The notes below the pieces were generated by a model. That model did not search any database. It was given only the letters and a program-made list of their open reading frames with translations, and was not told where the DNA came from. Position numbers and translations under genes: made by a program. Source: Demequina subtropica (lineage in GTDB: Bacteria; Actinomycetota; Actinomycetes; Actinomycetales; Demequinaceae). Taken from it: a stretch of 64,000 nt of DNA. Location of the stretch: contig NZ_BBMB01000005.1 in the NCBI RefSeq assembly GCF_000971235.1, positions 1 to 64,000 on the forward strand. Reading direction: 5' to 3'. Positions 48,697 through 56,774 of this stretch are shown here, piece by piece. The first letter of the stretch is position 1. Each line of letters opens with the position of its first letter.

Positions 48697-49659
48697 CTAG
48701 CGGTTGGCGGAGGCGATGCGGGCGAGGTCGGCCGCGCCGACGATCCCCGCATCGTTGCCCATCTCTGCTGCGACGATGGGGACGATGGGACGGTGGCCGC
48801 GCGCGGGCAGGTTCGCCTCGAACGCCTTGCGGGCCGGGTGGAGCAGCAGGTCGCCGGCGGCGACGACGCCGCCGCCGATGACGAAGAGCTCGGGGTCAAG
48901 CGCGGCGGCCAGCGATGCGGAGCCCTCGCCGATCCAACGGCCCAGCTCGGCGAGGAGCTCGAGGCCCAGCTCGTCGCCGTCCATGGCGATCTGGGTGACG
49001 TGCGGGCCCGTGATCGCGGTGGCGTCGCCGCCCGCGAGCTCGAGCAGGCCGGCGGCGCGCACCGGGCGGTCCATGGCCGCGCGGCGCGCCTCGCGGGTCA
49101 GCGCGGATCCCGAGGCGTACTGCTCCCAGCAGCCGTGGAGGCCGCAGCCGCACGGGTGGCCGTTCGGCACCACGCGCAGGTGGCCCAGCTCGGCCGCGAA
49201 GCCGTACGCGCCGCGCACGAGCTTCCCGTCGACCACCAGCGCGGCGCCCAGCCCCGTGCCGATGGTGAGCAGCACCATGTGCTTGGCGTCGCGCGCCGCG
49301 CCGAAGGCGAACTCCGCCCAGCCGGCCGCGTTCGCATCGTTCTCGACCACGACGGCGACGTCGTCGCGGCCGATGAGCGCGCGCACGTTCGTCGCGAGCG
49401 GGTAGTCGCGCCACGCGATGTTCGGCGCGAACAGCACGTTCTCCTGGTCCGAGGAGACGAATCCGGCCGCTGCCAGGCCCACCGCGTGGAACTCGTGGTC
49501 GGCCGCGAGCTCCGCCACCGCATCGGCGATCGCGGCGTCGATGCCCGCCGGATCCTGCGGCTTGGTCTTGCGCTTGGTCTTGGCAATGATGGCGCCGTCC
49601 TCGTCGACCACACCGACCGCGATCTTGGTGCCGCCGATGTCTACGCCGATTGCATGCAT
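48697..49659 (-). CDS. ROK-family glucokinase
   Basis: This 320-residue sugar kinase has the ATP-binding start IGVDIGGTKIAVGVVD and GTGLGAALVVDGKLVRGAYGFAAELGHLRV, which holds the catalytic region and Glu/His. The ROK zinc-binding motif CGCGLHGCWEQYASG is near residue 172. Glucose is the likely substrate, giving glucose 6-phosphate; other hexoses cannot be excluded. It is the first gene of a unit with plsC, pfp and aroG, and divergent from an acyl-CoA ligase gene (86 bp between starts). Confidence 0.9.
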   Translation of the reverse strand: MHAIGVDIGGTKIAVGVVDEDGAIIAKTKRKTKPQDPAGIDAAIADAVAELAADHEFHAVGLAAAGFVSSDQENVLFAPNIAWRDYPLATNVRALIGRDDVAVVVENDANAAGWAEFAFGAARDAKHMVLLTIGTGLGAALVVDGKLVRGAYGFAAELGHLRVVPNGHPCGCGLHGCWEQYASGSALTREARRAAMDRPVRAAGLLELAGGDATAITGPHVTQIAMDGDELGLELLAELGRWIGEGSASLAAALDPELFVIGGGVVAAGDLLLHPARKAFEANLPARGHRPIVPIVAAEMGNDAGIVGAADLARIASANR

Positions 49660-49745
49660 TCTCTATGGCCTTCCGCTACCTCGCTGGGACTCAGTCAAGG
49701 CTATCGTCTGACGCGTCCCCCCTACTGCCATGGGAGTCCTAAAGC

Positions 49746-51539
49746 ATGAGCCAGCCCTCGCACACCGACGACGCCGCGAACATCGTCGACCTCATCTCGC
49801 AGGCGTGGCGCACCCACGCCGACCGCGTGGTGATGCGCTACACCGACGCGGACGACGCGTGGATCGACGTCACCGGCGCGCAGGCCCAGGCCTGGGTCAC
49901 CGAGGTCGCGAAGGGGCTCATCGCGCGCGGGATCGAGCCGGGACAGAGCGTCGGGATCATGGCGCGCACGCGCATCGAGTGGTCGATCCTCGACGTCGCC
50001 ATCTGGACCGTGGGCGCGCTCCCCGTCCCCATCTACGACACGTCGTCGGCCTCGCAGATCGACTGGATCACGTCGGATGCCGACATCGCGGTGCTGTTCG
50101 TCGAGACCGAGGCGCACGCGGCGCTCGCCCACCAGGTGGCGAGCGACCCCGAGAGCCCGCTGCGCGAGATCCTCGTGATCGACCGTGGCTGCGTCGACGA
50201 CCTGCGCGCCGCGGGCACCGGGATCCCTGACACGCTCGTCGCGGAGCGGGCGGCGCTCGCTACGCTCGAGGACCCGGCCACGATCGTGTACACGTCGGGC
50301 ACCACCGGCCGCCCCAAGGGCGCCGTGCTCACGCACCGGAACTTCGTGGTGCACACGCGGGGCATCCATGTGGAGCTCGAGGACGTGCTGCTCCGGCCCG
50401 AGTCGAGCTCGGTGCTCTTCCTCACGCTCGCGCACTCGCTCGCGCGGCTGGTCGAGGTGGTGCTGCTCGCGGGCGGCACGACCATCGGCTACTGCCCCGA
50501 CACGCGCAAGCTCGTGCCGTACATCGGGTCCTTCCACCCCACGCTGCTGCTCGCGGTGCCGCGCGTGTTCGAGAAGGTCTACAACGCGGCCGAGCAGAAG
50601 GCCGCCGCCGGCGGGAAGGTGAAGATCTTCCGGTGGGCCGCGAAGCAGTCCATCGACTACTCGCGCGCGCTCGACACGCAGGCCGGCCCCTCGTTCGCCC
50701 TCAAGGCGCGTCACGCGGTGGCTGACCGGCTGGTGCTCGCGAAGATCCGCGAGGTGCTGGGAGGCAAGGCCGTCCACGCCATCTCGGGGTCCGCCCCGCT
50801 CGGCGAGCGTCTGGGCCACTTCTACAACGGCCTCGGCCTCCAGGTGATGGAGGGGTACGGCCTCACCGAGGTCACGGCCGCGGCCCACGTGAACCGCACG
50901 ACCAGGTCCAAGATCGGCACCGTCGGCCCCGCCCTGCCGGGCTTCGAGACCGTCATCGCCGAGGACGGCGAGGTGCTCATGCGCGGCGACATGCTGTTCC
51001 AGGGGTACCACCGGAACCCCGAGGCGACCGCCGAGGCGATGCGCGACGGGTGGTTCCACACGGGCGACATCGGGCAGCTCGACGACGAGGGCTTCCTCAC
51101 GATCACCGGCCGCAAGAAGGAGATCATCGTGACCGCGGCGGGCAAGAACGTCGCGCCCGCGGTGCTCGAGGACCGCCTGCGCGGCTACGCGCTCGTCAGC
51201 CAGTGCGTGGTCGTGGGCGAGGCGAAGCCCTTCATCGGCGCGCTCATCACGCTCGACGAGGAGGCCCTGCCGGGCTGGCTCACCAGCCACGGGCTGCCCA
51301 CGATGCCGGTGGCCGAGGCCGCGACCCACCCCGTGGTGCGCGAGCACCTCGACAACGCCGTCACCAGGGCGAACGGCGCGGTGTCGCGCGCCGAGTCGAT
51401 CCGCCGCTGGGAGATCCTGCCCACCGACTTCACGGTCGAGGCGGGGCACCTCACGCCGTCGCTCAAGGTCAAGCGCGCGCAGGTGCTGCGCGACTTCGCG
51501 GCGGACGTCGAGGCGCTGTACACGACGGCGACACGCTGA
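49746..51539 (+). CDS. Long-chain fatty acid--CoA ligase
   Basis: This 597-residue AMP-forming ligase activates fatty acids to acyl-CoA via an acyl-adenylate. The P-loop is ATIVYTSGTTGRPKGAVLTH near residue 180. The A5 motif is VMEGYGLTEVTAAAHVN near 370. GWFHTGDIGQLDDEGFLTITGRKKEII (read in parts) spans A7-A8, and a C-terminal Lys lies in LTPSLKVKR. It resembles the FadD15 group of actinobacteria. It starts at ATG 49746; the upstream gap is shared with the divergent ROK gene. It ends at the 51547-51580 hairpin. Confidence 0.94.
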   Translation: MSQPSHTDDAANIVDLISQAWRTHADRVVMRYTDADDAWIDVTGAQAQAWVTEVAKGLIARGIEPGQSVGIMARTRIEWSILDVAIWTVGALPVPIYDTSSASQIDWITSDADIAVLFVETEAHAALAHQVASDPESPLREILVIDRGCVDDLRAAGTGIPDTLVAERAALATLEDPATIVYTSGTTGRPKGAVLTHRNFVVHTRGIHVELEDVLLRPESSSVLFLTLAHSLARLVEVVLLAGGTTIGYCPDTRKLVPYIGSFHPTLLLAVPRVFEKVYNAAEQKAAAGGKVKIFRWAAKQSIDYSRALDTQAGPSFALKARHAVADRLVLAKIREVLGGKAVHAISGSAPLGERLGHFYNGLGLQVMEGYGLTEVTAAAHVNRTTRSKIGTVGPALPGFETVIAEDGEVLMRGDMLFQGYHRNPEATAEAMRDGWFHTGDIGQLDDEGFLTITGRKKEIIVTAAGKNVAPAVLEDRLRGYALVSQCVVVGEAKPFIGALITLDEEALPGWLTSHGLPTMPVAEAATHPVVREHLDNAVTRANGAVSRAESIRRWEILPTDFTVEAGHLTPSLKVKRAQVLRDFAADVEALYTTATR

Positions 51540-51546
51540 CAGACGA

Positions 51547-51580
51547 CCCTGGGGGCACGCGGTGCCTGATGCCCCCAGGG
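51547..51580 (+). terminator. Terminator hairpin after the acyl-CoA ligase gene
   Basis: CCCTGGGGGCA (51547-51557) and TGCCCCCAGGG (51570-51580) form a perfect 11-bp stem with a 12-nt loop, 8 bp after the stop codon. It abuts the GTGGCACCAC element that begins at 51584, so part of it could instead be an operator. Confidence 0.7.
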
Positions 51581-51583
51581 GTA

Positions 51584-51601
51584 GTGGCACCACAAGTCGG
51601 G
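51584..51601 (+). promoter_or_regulatory. Shared 18-bp upstream element, copy 1
   Basis: GTGGCACCACAAGTCGGG ends 58 nt before the ATG at 51660. An identical 18-mer stands at 52073-52090, 61 nt before the next gene's start. The left half contains GTGG-N2-CCAC dyad symmetry. Likely a promoter or regulator-binding site common to both genes. Confidence 0.6.
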
Positions 51602-51659
51602 GCTGTCCGGGCGCGGCCGATCCGCCGAGCCTGGAGGCACCACCGACCCGGAGGACACC

Positions 51660-51953
51660 ATGCCCTACCTCATCTCCACCCCGTCAGCACCCGACAGCGC
51701 GACCGCGTCCGTGACCCGCGAGCTGCCCATCGCCCGCTCGCACGTGATCCCGGCGCCCGTCGGCGCGCGCTTCGCCCGCGCCGCGGCCGCTGAGACCCGG
51801 ACGCGGCTCTACCGCCGGGCCCTGCGCCCGCGATACGCCGTGGGTGCGCGCTTCCCGCGACGCGACGCGGCGGACAGGGCCGAGCTCGCGCTCGTGCTCG
51901 TCCCGCTCGGCTCGCCGCGACCGCGACCGGTCGGGGCCCGCTTCCCCCGCTGA
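51660..51953 (+). CDS. Small basic protein with three VGARF repeats, 97 aa
   Basis: I do not recognise this protein. It starts at ATG 51660 with a good CGGAGGA ribosome-binding site. Three copies of VGARF-[AP]-R occur (PVGARFARA near residue 33, AVGARFPRR near 61 and PVGARFPR at the very C-terminus). They are separated by Arg/Ala-rich segments, and Cys is absent. Repeats ending in Arg raise the possibility of a processed peptide precursor or a nucleic-acid-binding tail, but nothing confirms either. Its upstream element is shared with the FAD oxidase gene that follows 198 bp later. Confidence 0.5.
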   Translation: MPYLISTPSAPDSATASVTRELPIARSHVIPAPVGARFARAAAAETRTRLYRRALRPRYAVGARFPRRDAADRAELALVLVPLGSPRPRPVGARFPR

Positions 51954-52072
51954 CCCGGACCCGCCGACACGGCCCGGAGGCCTGTCCGCCCTCGACGACG
52001 CCCGCCGCCCGCTTGGGGCCGCGGGCATCGTCACGCTCCCGCGGCATCGCGTGCCCGATGCCCCCCGCTCGG

Positions 52073-52090
52073 GTGGCACCACAAGTCGGG
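52073..52090 (+). promoter_or_regulatory. Shared 18-bp upstream element, copy 2
   Basis: Second exact copy of GTGGCACCACAAGTCGGG, 61 nt before the FAD oxidase start at 52152. The preceding nine bases (GATGCCCCC) are also shared with copy 1. Confidence 0.6.
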
Positions 52091-52151
52091 TCTGGTGGGA
52101 CGAATCGGACGAGGCGAGCATGATCCGGAATCCAACCCGGAGGTTCCCACC

Positions 52152-53603
52152 ATGTCCCTGTCCACCGATGCGCCCGCGCTCACCGAGCCCGAGTGCACCA
52201 CCGTCTCCAACCCCCGTCGCACGACGCTCGCGGGCGGCATCGCCGGCACCGCCCTCGGCACCGCGCTCGACGACCTCGCCGCGCGCCTCGACGGCGGCAT
52301 CGTCCGCCCCGCCGACCAGGACTGGGACGCCGCGCGTGCCGCGTGGCAGCTCGGGGTGGATCAGCACCCCGTGGCCGTGGTGCTCGCCGCGTCCGAGGCC
52401 GATGTCGCCCGCACGCTTCGGCTCGCCACGCGCCTCGGCGTACGGGTGGCGCCGCAATCCTCGGGCCATGGCGCCGTGGCGCTCGGTCCGCTCGAGGGCG
52501 CCATCCTGCTGCGCACGAGCGCGCTCTCGACCGTGTCGGTCGACGCCGTCGCCCGCACCGCGACCGTCGGTGCGGGCGCCACGTGGGGCGACGTCGCGGA
52601 CGCCGCCGCGCCCCACGGGCTCGCGGGTCTGGCGGGCTCGTCACGCACCGTCGGCGTCGTCGGCTACTGCCTCGGCGGAGGGCTCGGCTGGCTGGGACGC
52701 CTCCACGGGCTGGGCGCAGGATCGATCCTGTCCGCGCGTGTCGCGTTGCCCGGCGGCGCCGTCGTGATCGCCTCGGCGTCCGAGCACGCCGACCTCTGGT
52801 GGGCGCTGCGGGGCGGCGGCGGGGCGGGCGTGGTCACCGAGCTGACGCTCCGCCTGGTCGAGGTCCCCGACCTGACCGCCGGCACCCTGTGGTGGCCGCG
52901 TGCGCGCGCCGCCGAGGTCCTCAAGGCCTGGGCACGCCTCATCCCGGTCCTGCCGCGCGAGATCACGACCGTCGCGCGCGTCCTGACCTTCCCCGACATC
53001 GAGGAGCTCCCGCCGCACCTGCGAGGAGCGCAGATGGTGCTCGTGCAGGCGGCCGTCGTAGGCTCGGCCGCTCTCGCCGACCGCCTGCTCGCGCCGCTCC
53101 GTGGGCTCGAGCCGGTGATGGACGACATCGCGCCCGTCTCCCCCGACGCGCTCGGCCACCTGGCGATGGACCCGCCCGACCCGTCGGCGGGCGCCGCGGA
53201 GGGCGTGGTCCTCGCAACATTCGGCGAGGCGGCCGTCGACGCATGGCTCGAGGCGCTCGACGGCCCTGCGTGCGCGGGAGTCGTGGCGGCGGATCTCCGC
53301 CAGCTGGGCGGGGCCCTGTCTCCAGAGTCCGGCCACGATGCGGCGCTCACCGGGCTCGCGGGCGCGGTCGCGGCGGTCGCCGTCGCGCCGGTGACGCCCG
53401 TGGCCGACGCCGCAGCCGCCGCCCAGGCGGTCGCCGCGGCGCTCGCAGCGCTCGCGCCCTGGGCGAGCGCGCACCAGTACGCGAACTTCGTCGAGCAGCC
53501 CGCCGACGAGGAGACGCTCGTGGGCACCGCGCACGACAGGCTCGACACGATCCGTCTGTCGTACGACCCGGACGGCACGGTGCTCCGCCGCCACGGCGGC
53601 TGA
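52152..53603 (+). CDS. FAD-linked oxidase (PCMH-type, berberine-bridge-like)
   Basis: This 483-residue flavoprotein has a PCMH FAD-binding domain. ADVARTLRLATRLGVRVAPQSSGHGAVAL (read in parts) provides the His usually bonded to FAD. AGATWGDVADAAAPHGLAGLAGSSRTVGVVGYCLGGGLGWLGR follows, again read in parts, then WWALRGGGGAGVVTELTLRL. The C-terminal HQYANFVEQ corresponds to the BBE domain. The second covalent Cys position appears as VVGYCLGGG. The substrate is unknown (sugars or secondary metabolites in relatives). It starts at ATG 52152 with a CGGAGG site and shares its upstream element with the small VGARF gene. Confidence 0.9.
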   Translation: MSLSTDAPALTEPECTTVSNPRRTTLAGGIAGTALGTALDDLAARLDGGIVRPADQDWDAARAAWQLGVDQHPVAVVLAASEADVARTLRLATRLGVRVAPQSSGHGAVALGPLEGAILLRTSALSTVSVDAVARTATVGAGATWGDVADAAAPHGLAGLAGSSRTVGVVGYCLGGGLGWLGRLHGLGAGSILSARVALPGGAVVIASASEHADLWWALRGGGGAGVVTELTLRLVEVPDLTAGTLWWPRARAAEVLKAWARLIPVLPREITTVARVLTFPDIEELPPHLRGAQMVLVQAAVVGSAALADRLLAPLRGLEPVMDDIAPVSPDALGHLAMDPPDPSAGAAEGVVLATFGEAAVDAWLEALDGPACAGVVAADLRQLGGALSPESGHDAALTGLAGAVAAVAVAPVTPVADAAAAAQAVAAALAALAPWASAHQYANFVEQPADEETLVGTAHDRLDTIRLSYDPDGTVLRRHGG

Positions 53604-53629
53604 CCGGCCCTCGGTCGAAGGGGGCTGGG

Positions 53630-53654
53630 GCGAGCCGCTGGTACCGTGGCTCGC
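53630..53654 (+). terminator. Weak terminator-like hairpin after FAD oxidase
   Basis: GCGAGCC (53630-53636) pairs with GGCTCGC (53648-53654) around an 11-nt loop, 27 bp after the stop codon. Short stem, so tentative. Confidence 0.4.
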
Positions 53655-53725
53655 CTCAGGACACCTCGCCCAGCGGCCGCTCGCGTCCCGGCCTAGCTCC
53701 CGCTGCGCATGAAAGGCAGGATCAC

Positions 53726-54643
53726 ATGCGCGCTGTCGAGCCGCGGATGGTCTTCGTCGGCGGGGCCCACCGGAGCGGCACCACGGTGCTCGCGCAGGTC
53801 ATGGCCGCATCGCCCGAGCTCGCGGGGCTGGTCGGCACCGGCGTGCCGATGGACGAGGGCCAGCACCTGCAGAGCGTGCTCCCCACCGCAGCGGCCCTGG
53901 GCGGTGCCGCGCGCTGGGCCCTGGACCCCCGGGCGCACGCGGTCGAGGCGGATCCCGGCGATCGCGCCGCGATGCGCTCCGCGATCTCCGACGCCTGGCA
54001 GCCCTTCTGGTCCTCGGATGCGGCGTTGCGGGTGGAGAAGTCGCCGCCCAACGTCACGCGCATGCGCTTCCTGCAGTCGCTGTGGCCCGATGCACGGTTC
54101 ATCGTCATCACACGGCACCCCATGATCCAGTCGCTCGCCATCCAGAAGTGGGACCACTCCCTGCCGGGCTTCCTGCCCAAGCTGGGCCTCGGCATCGACA
54201 AGACCCTCGAGAACTGGTGCGAGATCCACGACATGCTCGCGGCGGACGCTCCGCACCTCGACCGCCTGCTGGTGCTGCGCTACGAGCACCTCATGGCGGA
54301 CCCGCAGGGCGAACTCGCGAAGGTCTCGGACTTCCTCGAGCTCTCGGAGCCGCTCGACGCGGATCGCATCCAGCCGAGCCGCGGTGACACCTACCGCACA
54401 TTTGTCGAGGGCCAACGGGACCGGCGGTGGGGGCCCCACGTCCCCGTGATGGCACCGAAGCCCTTCACCACCGCTCGACGCCGCGCCGCGTTCCGCGCGA
54501 GCTGGGAGGCGGTGAGCAGGTACGACGCGCTTACAGGCCGCTACTCGCGCCTCGCCCGACGCTTCGAGGAGCGCGCGCGCACGCACGGCTACTCAATGCT
54601 CGACCTTGACGCGGTCGCCGCGTTCCCCGCGCACGGCGCATGA
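53726..54643 (+). CDS. Sulfotransferase family protein
   Basis: This 305-residue PAPS-dependent sulfotransferase has the 5'-phosphosulfate loop MVFVGGAHRSGTTVLAQVMAASPEL near residue 8. It has the EKSPPN segment and the 3'-phosphate motif FIVITRHPMIQSLAIQKWDHSL near 130, then LLVLRYEHLMADPQGELAKVSDFLEL. Such cytoplasmic enzymes sulfate glycolipids, polysaccharides or metabolites. The acceptor here is unknown. It starts at ATG 53726 with AGG upstream. Isolated between accessory genes, it is a candidate horizontally acquired gene, though its base use looks like its neighbours. Confidence 0.85.
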   Translation: MRAVEPRMVFVGGAHRSGTTVLAQVMAASPELAGLVGTGVPMDEGQHLQSVLPTAAALGGAARWALDPRAHAVEADPGDRAAMRSAISDAWQPFWSSDAALRVEKSPPNVTRMRFLQSLWPDARFIVITRHPMIQSLAIQKWDHSLPGFLPKLGLGIDKTLENWCEIHDMLAADAPHLDRLLVLRYEHLMADPQGELAKVSDFLELSEPLDADRIQPSRGDTYRTFVEGQRDRRWGPHVPVMAPKPFTTARRRAAFRASWEAVSRYDALTGRYSRLARRFEERARTHGYSMLDLDAVAAFPAHGA

Positions 54644-54647
54644 CCCC

Positions 54648-54848
54648 CTAGCTCGCGCGCGGCGGCCTCACGAGTCGCAACGGCGGCACGAGCCCACCTG
54701 CGGCGAGCGCGTCGAGGGCGTGCGCCTGCTCCTCGTCGAGTTCGACAGTCGAACGATCCGACGGCCGCACCTCGATGGTGAGGAACGAGACGACGCAGTC
54801 GCCGCAGCTCCTGCCCCTCATCTCGCATGAGTCACAGTCGATCAGCAT
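54648..54848 (-). CDS. Small CxxC protein, 66 aa
   Basis: The protein starts at ATG 54848 with a strong GGAGGAG site upstream; the frame extends to 54920 but the extension is Arg-rich noise. It begins MLIDCDSCEMRGRSCGDCVV, giving two CxxC pairs at residues 5/8 and 14/17, a likely metal site. An acidic helix (VELDEEQAHALDALAAGGLV) and PPLRLVRP follow. I recognise the pattern from small actinobacterial proteins of unknown role encoded near this exonuclease gene. It is convergent with the sulfotransferase gene and divergent from the exonuclease fusion gene. Confidence 0.75.
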   Translation of the reverse strand: MLIDCDSCEMRGRSCGDCVVSFLTIEVRPSDRSTVELDEEQAHALDALAAGGLVPPLRLVRPPRAS

Positions 54849-55025
54849 GGCCACGCCCCTCTCCTCCAGGTCCGGCGTCGGTGCATGCCGCGCTCGCGCG
54901 GCACGCCGTGCGTGGGGCACGGATCACGGTCGATCACCATGCCTCCCAGGCTAGGGAGGGGGTCTGACATCGCAACGTCATGCCTGGTGCATCCACTGGT
55001 GCAAGGCGTTGTCGGAGGGGGGCCG

Positions 55026-55037
55026 TACCGTCGGCGT
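55026..55037 (+). promoter_or_regulatory. -10-like hexamer at leaderless spacing (exonuclease fusion gene)
   Basis: TACCGT (55026-55031), then 6 nt, then ATG 55038; no ribosome-binding site. A direct repeat TGGTGCA occurs about 40 bp upstream. Confidence 0.45.
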
Positions 55038-56765
55038 ATGACCTCCCCCGCCGAGACCGTCGAGCAGCTGCTCCATCAGCAGCGCTCGCTCGAGGACGTC
55101 GGCGAGCCGCTGCATCGCACCACCTTCGTGGTCGTCGACCTCGAGACCACCGGGACCTCGCCCGACAGGGCCTGCATCACGGAGATCGGAGCGGTCAAGA
55201 CGCGCGGAGGCGAGGTCGTCGGAGAGTTCCAGACCCTGGTGGACCCCGGTTCGCCCATCCCGCCGTTCATCGTCGCCCTCACCGGCATCACGGACGCGAT
55301 GGTCGTCGCGGCGCCGCGGATCGAGCAGGTCCTGCCGTCCTTCCTCGAGTTCCTCGGCGACGCGGTCCTGGTCGCCCACAACGCCCCGTTCGACACGGGC
55401 TTCCTGCGCGCCGCGTGCCGCGCGCACGGGTACCGATGGCCTGGCAACCAGGTGGTCGACACGGTCACGCTCGCCCGCCGCGCCACCACCAAGGAGGAGG
55501 CGCCCAACAAGAAGCTGTCGACCCTCGCGCGGGTGTTCGGCACCGTGGTCGAGCCCAACCACCGCGCGCTCGAGGATGCGCGCGCGACATCGGAGATCCT
55601 CCACCGGATGCTCGAGCGGGTCGCGGCGTTCGGCATCACGCACCGCGAGGACCTCGACGCGCTGCGCAACCCCATGCCCGAACGCATCCGCAAGAAGGCC
55701 GCCATGGCCGATCGCGTGCCCGCGAAGCCGGGCGTGTACGTCTTCCGGGGCCCACGCGGCGAGCGCCTGTACGTGGGGACGTCGAAGAACCTCCGCTCGC
55801 GCGTGAAGTCCTACTTCACCACCGGCGAGCAACGCCGCTCCGTGCGCGACATGCTCGAGCTCGCCGTGGACGTCGACACCCTGGTGTGCGCGACCGAGCT
55901 CGAGGCCAACGTGCGTGAGGTCCGTCTCATCGCGGAGCACCGCCCGCGCTACAACCGCAGGTCGGCGCGGCCGGAGCGGACGCCGTGGGTCCGCATCACG
56001 GATGAGCGCTATCCCCGCCTCGCGGTGTCGCGCGCCGTCGCCGGCCCAGAGGGCTCGCTGGGGCCGATGCGCTCGGCAGCGGACGCGCGCCTCGCGATCG
56101 AGGCGGTCCAGTCCGCGCTCGGCGTGCGGACGTGCACCACGCGCCTGCCGATCACGCCGCGCGCGAACGCCCGCGCGTGCCTGCTCAAGGACCTGGGCGC
56201 GTGCGCCGCGCCCTGTGTGCGCGGTGACGCGTCGGGCTACGACACCACCGCGCAGGCCATGCGCGACGCGCTCGCCGCCGACCCGTCGCCCGTGGTGAGC
56301 GCGCTCGAGCGCCAGATCGCCGAGCGTGCCGAGGCGCTCGACTACGAGCGCGCCGCCGAGCTCCGAGACGGCGTGAGCGCCGTGGTGGACGGCGCGATGC
56401 GGGCACAGCGGCTCGCCTCGCTCGCCCGATGCTCCATCGTCGCGGTCCGACCGGATGGGGACGCGTGGGACGTCGCCGCCTTCCGCCGCGGCGCGCTCGC
56501 CGGCAGCGAGCGCGTGTCGGAGAAGGTCTGGGACGCCGCTGACCGCCTGCGGACCCTCACCGACGACCTCGACGTGACCCGCGAGGTCCTGGTCGAGGAG
56601 CGCGAGCTGGTGGCCCGGTGGCTCGAGGCGCCAGGTACGCGGCTGCTCTACGTCGACGGCGAGTGGTCGAACCCCGTCAACGGCGCTGGGCGTCATGCGC
56701 GGTGGGTCGAGGCTCGCCGGGCGGACCGCGACGCCCGCCCGCTCACCCGGCGCGCGGAGGGCTGA
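55038..56765 (+). CDS. DEDDh exonuclease fused to GIY-YIG (UvrC/Cho-like) nuclease
   Basis: This 575-residue two-nuclease protein has an N-terminal DnaQ-type exonuclease: VVVDLETTGTSP (Exo I, Asp/Glu near 34), VLVAHNAPFDTGFL (Exo II) and PNHRALEDARAT (Exo III His and Asp). Near residue 230 a GIY-YIG domain begins VPAKPGVYVFRGPRGERLYVGTSKNLRSRV, followed by UvrC-like helices and a UVR-type motif (SALERQIAERAEALDYERAAELRDGV). The architecture matches the mycobacterial Rv2191 type. It probably acts in DNA repair; the exact substrate is unknown. It begins six bases after a TACCGT -10-like element. Confidence 0.9.
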   Translation: MTSPAETVEQLLHQQRSLEDVGEPLHRTTFVVVDLETTGTSPDRACITEIGAVKTRGGEVVGEFQTLVDPGSPIPPFIVALTGITDAMVVAAPRIEQVLPSFLEFLGDAVLVAHNAPFDTGFLRAACRAHGYRWPGNQVVDTVTLARRATTKEEAPNKKLSTLARVFGTVVEPNHRALEDARATSEILHRMLERVAAFGITHREDLDALRNPMPERIRKKAAMADRVPAKPGVYVFRGPRGERLYVGTSKNLRSRVKSYFTTGEQRRSVRDMLELAVDVDTLVCATELEANVREVRLIAEHRPRYNRRSARPERTPWVRITDERYPRLAVSRAVAGPEGSLGPMRSAADARLAIEAVQSALGVRTCTTRLPITPRANARACLLKDLGACAAPCVRGDASGYDTTAQAMRDALAADPSPVVSALERQIAERAEALDYERAAELRDGVSAVVDGAMRAQRLASLARCSIVAVRPDGDAWDVAAFRRGALAGSERVSEKVWDAADRLRTLTDDLDVTREVLVEERELVARWLEAPGTRLLYVDGEWSNPVNGAGRHARWVEARRADRDARPLTRRAEG

Positions 56766-56774
56766 ACCGAGCCC

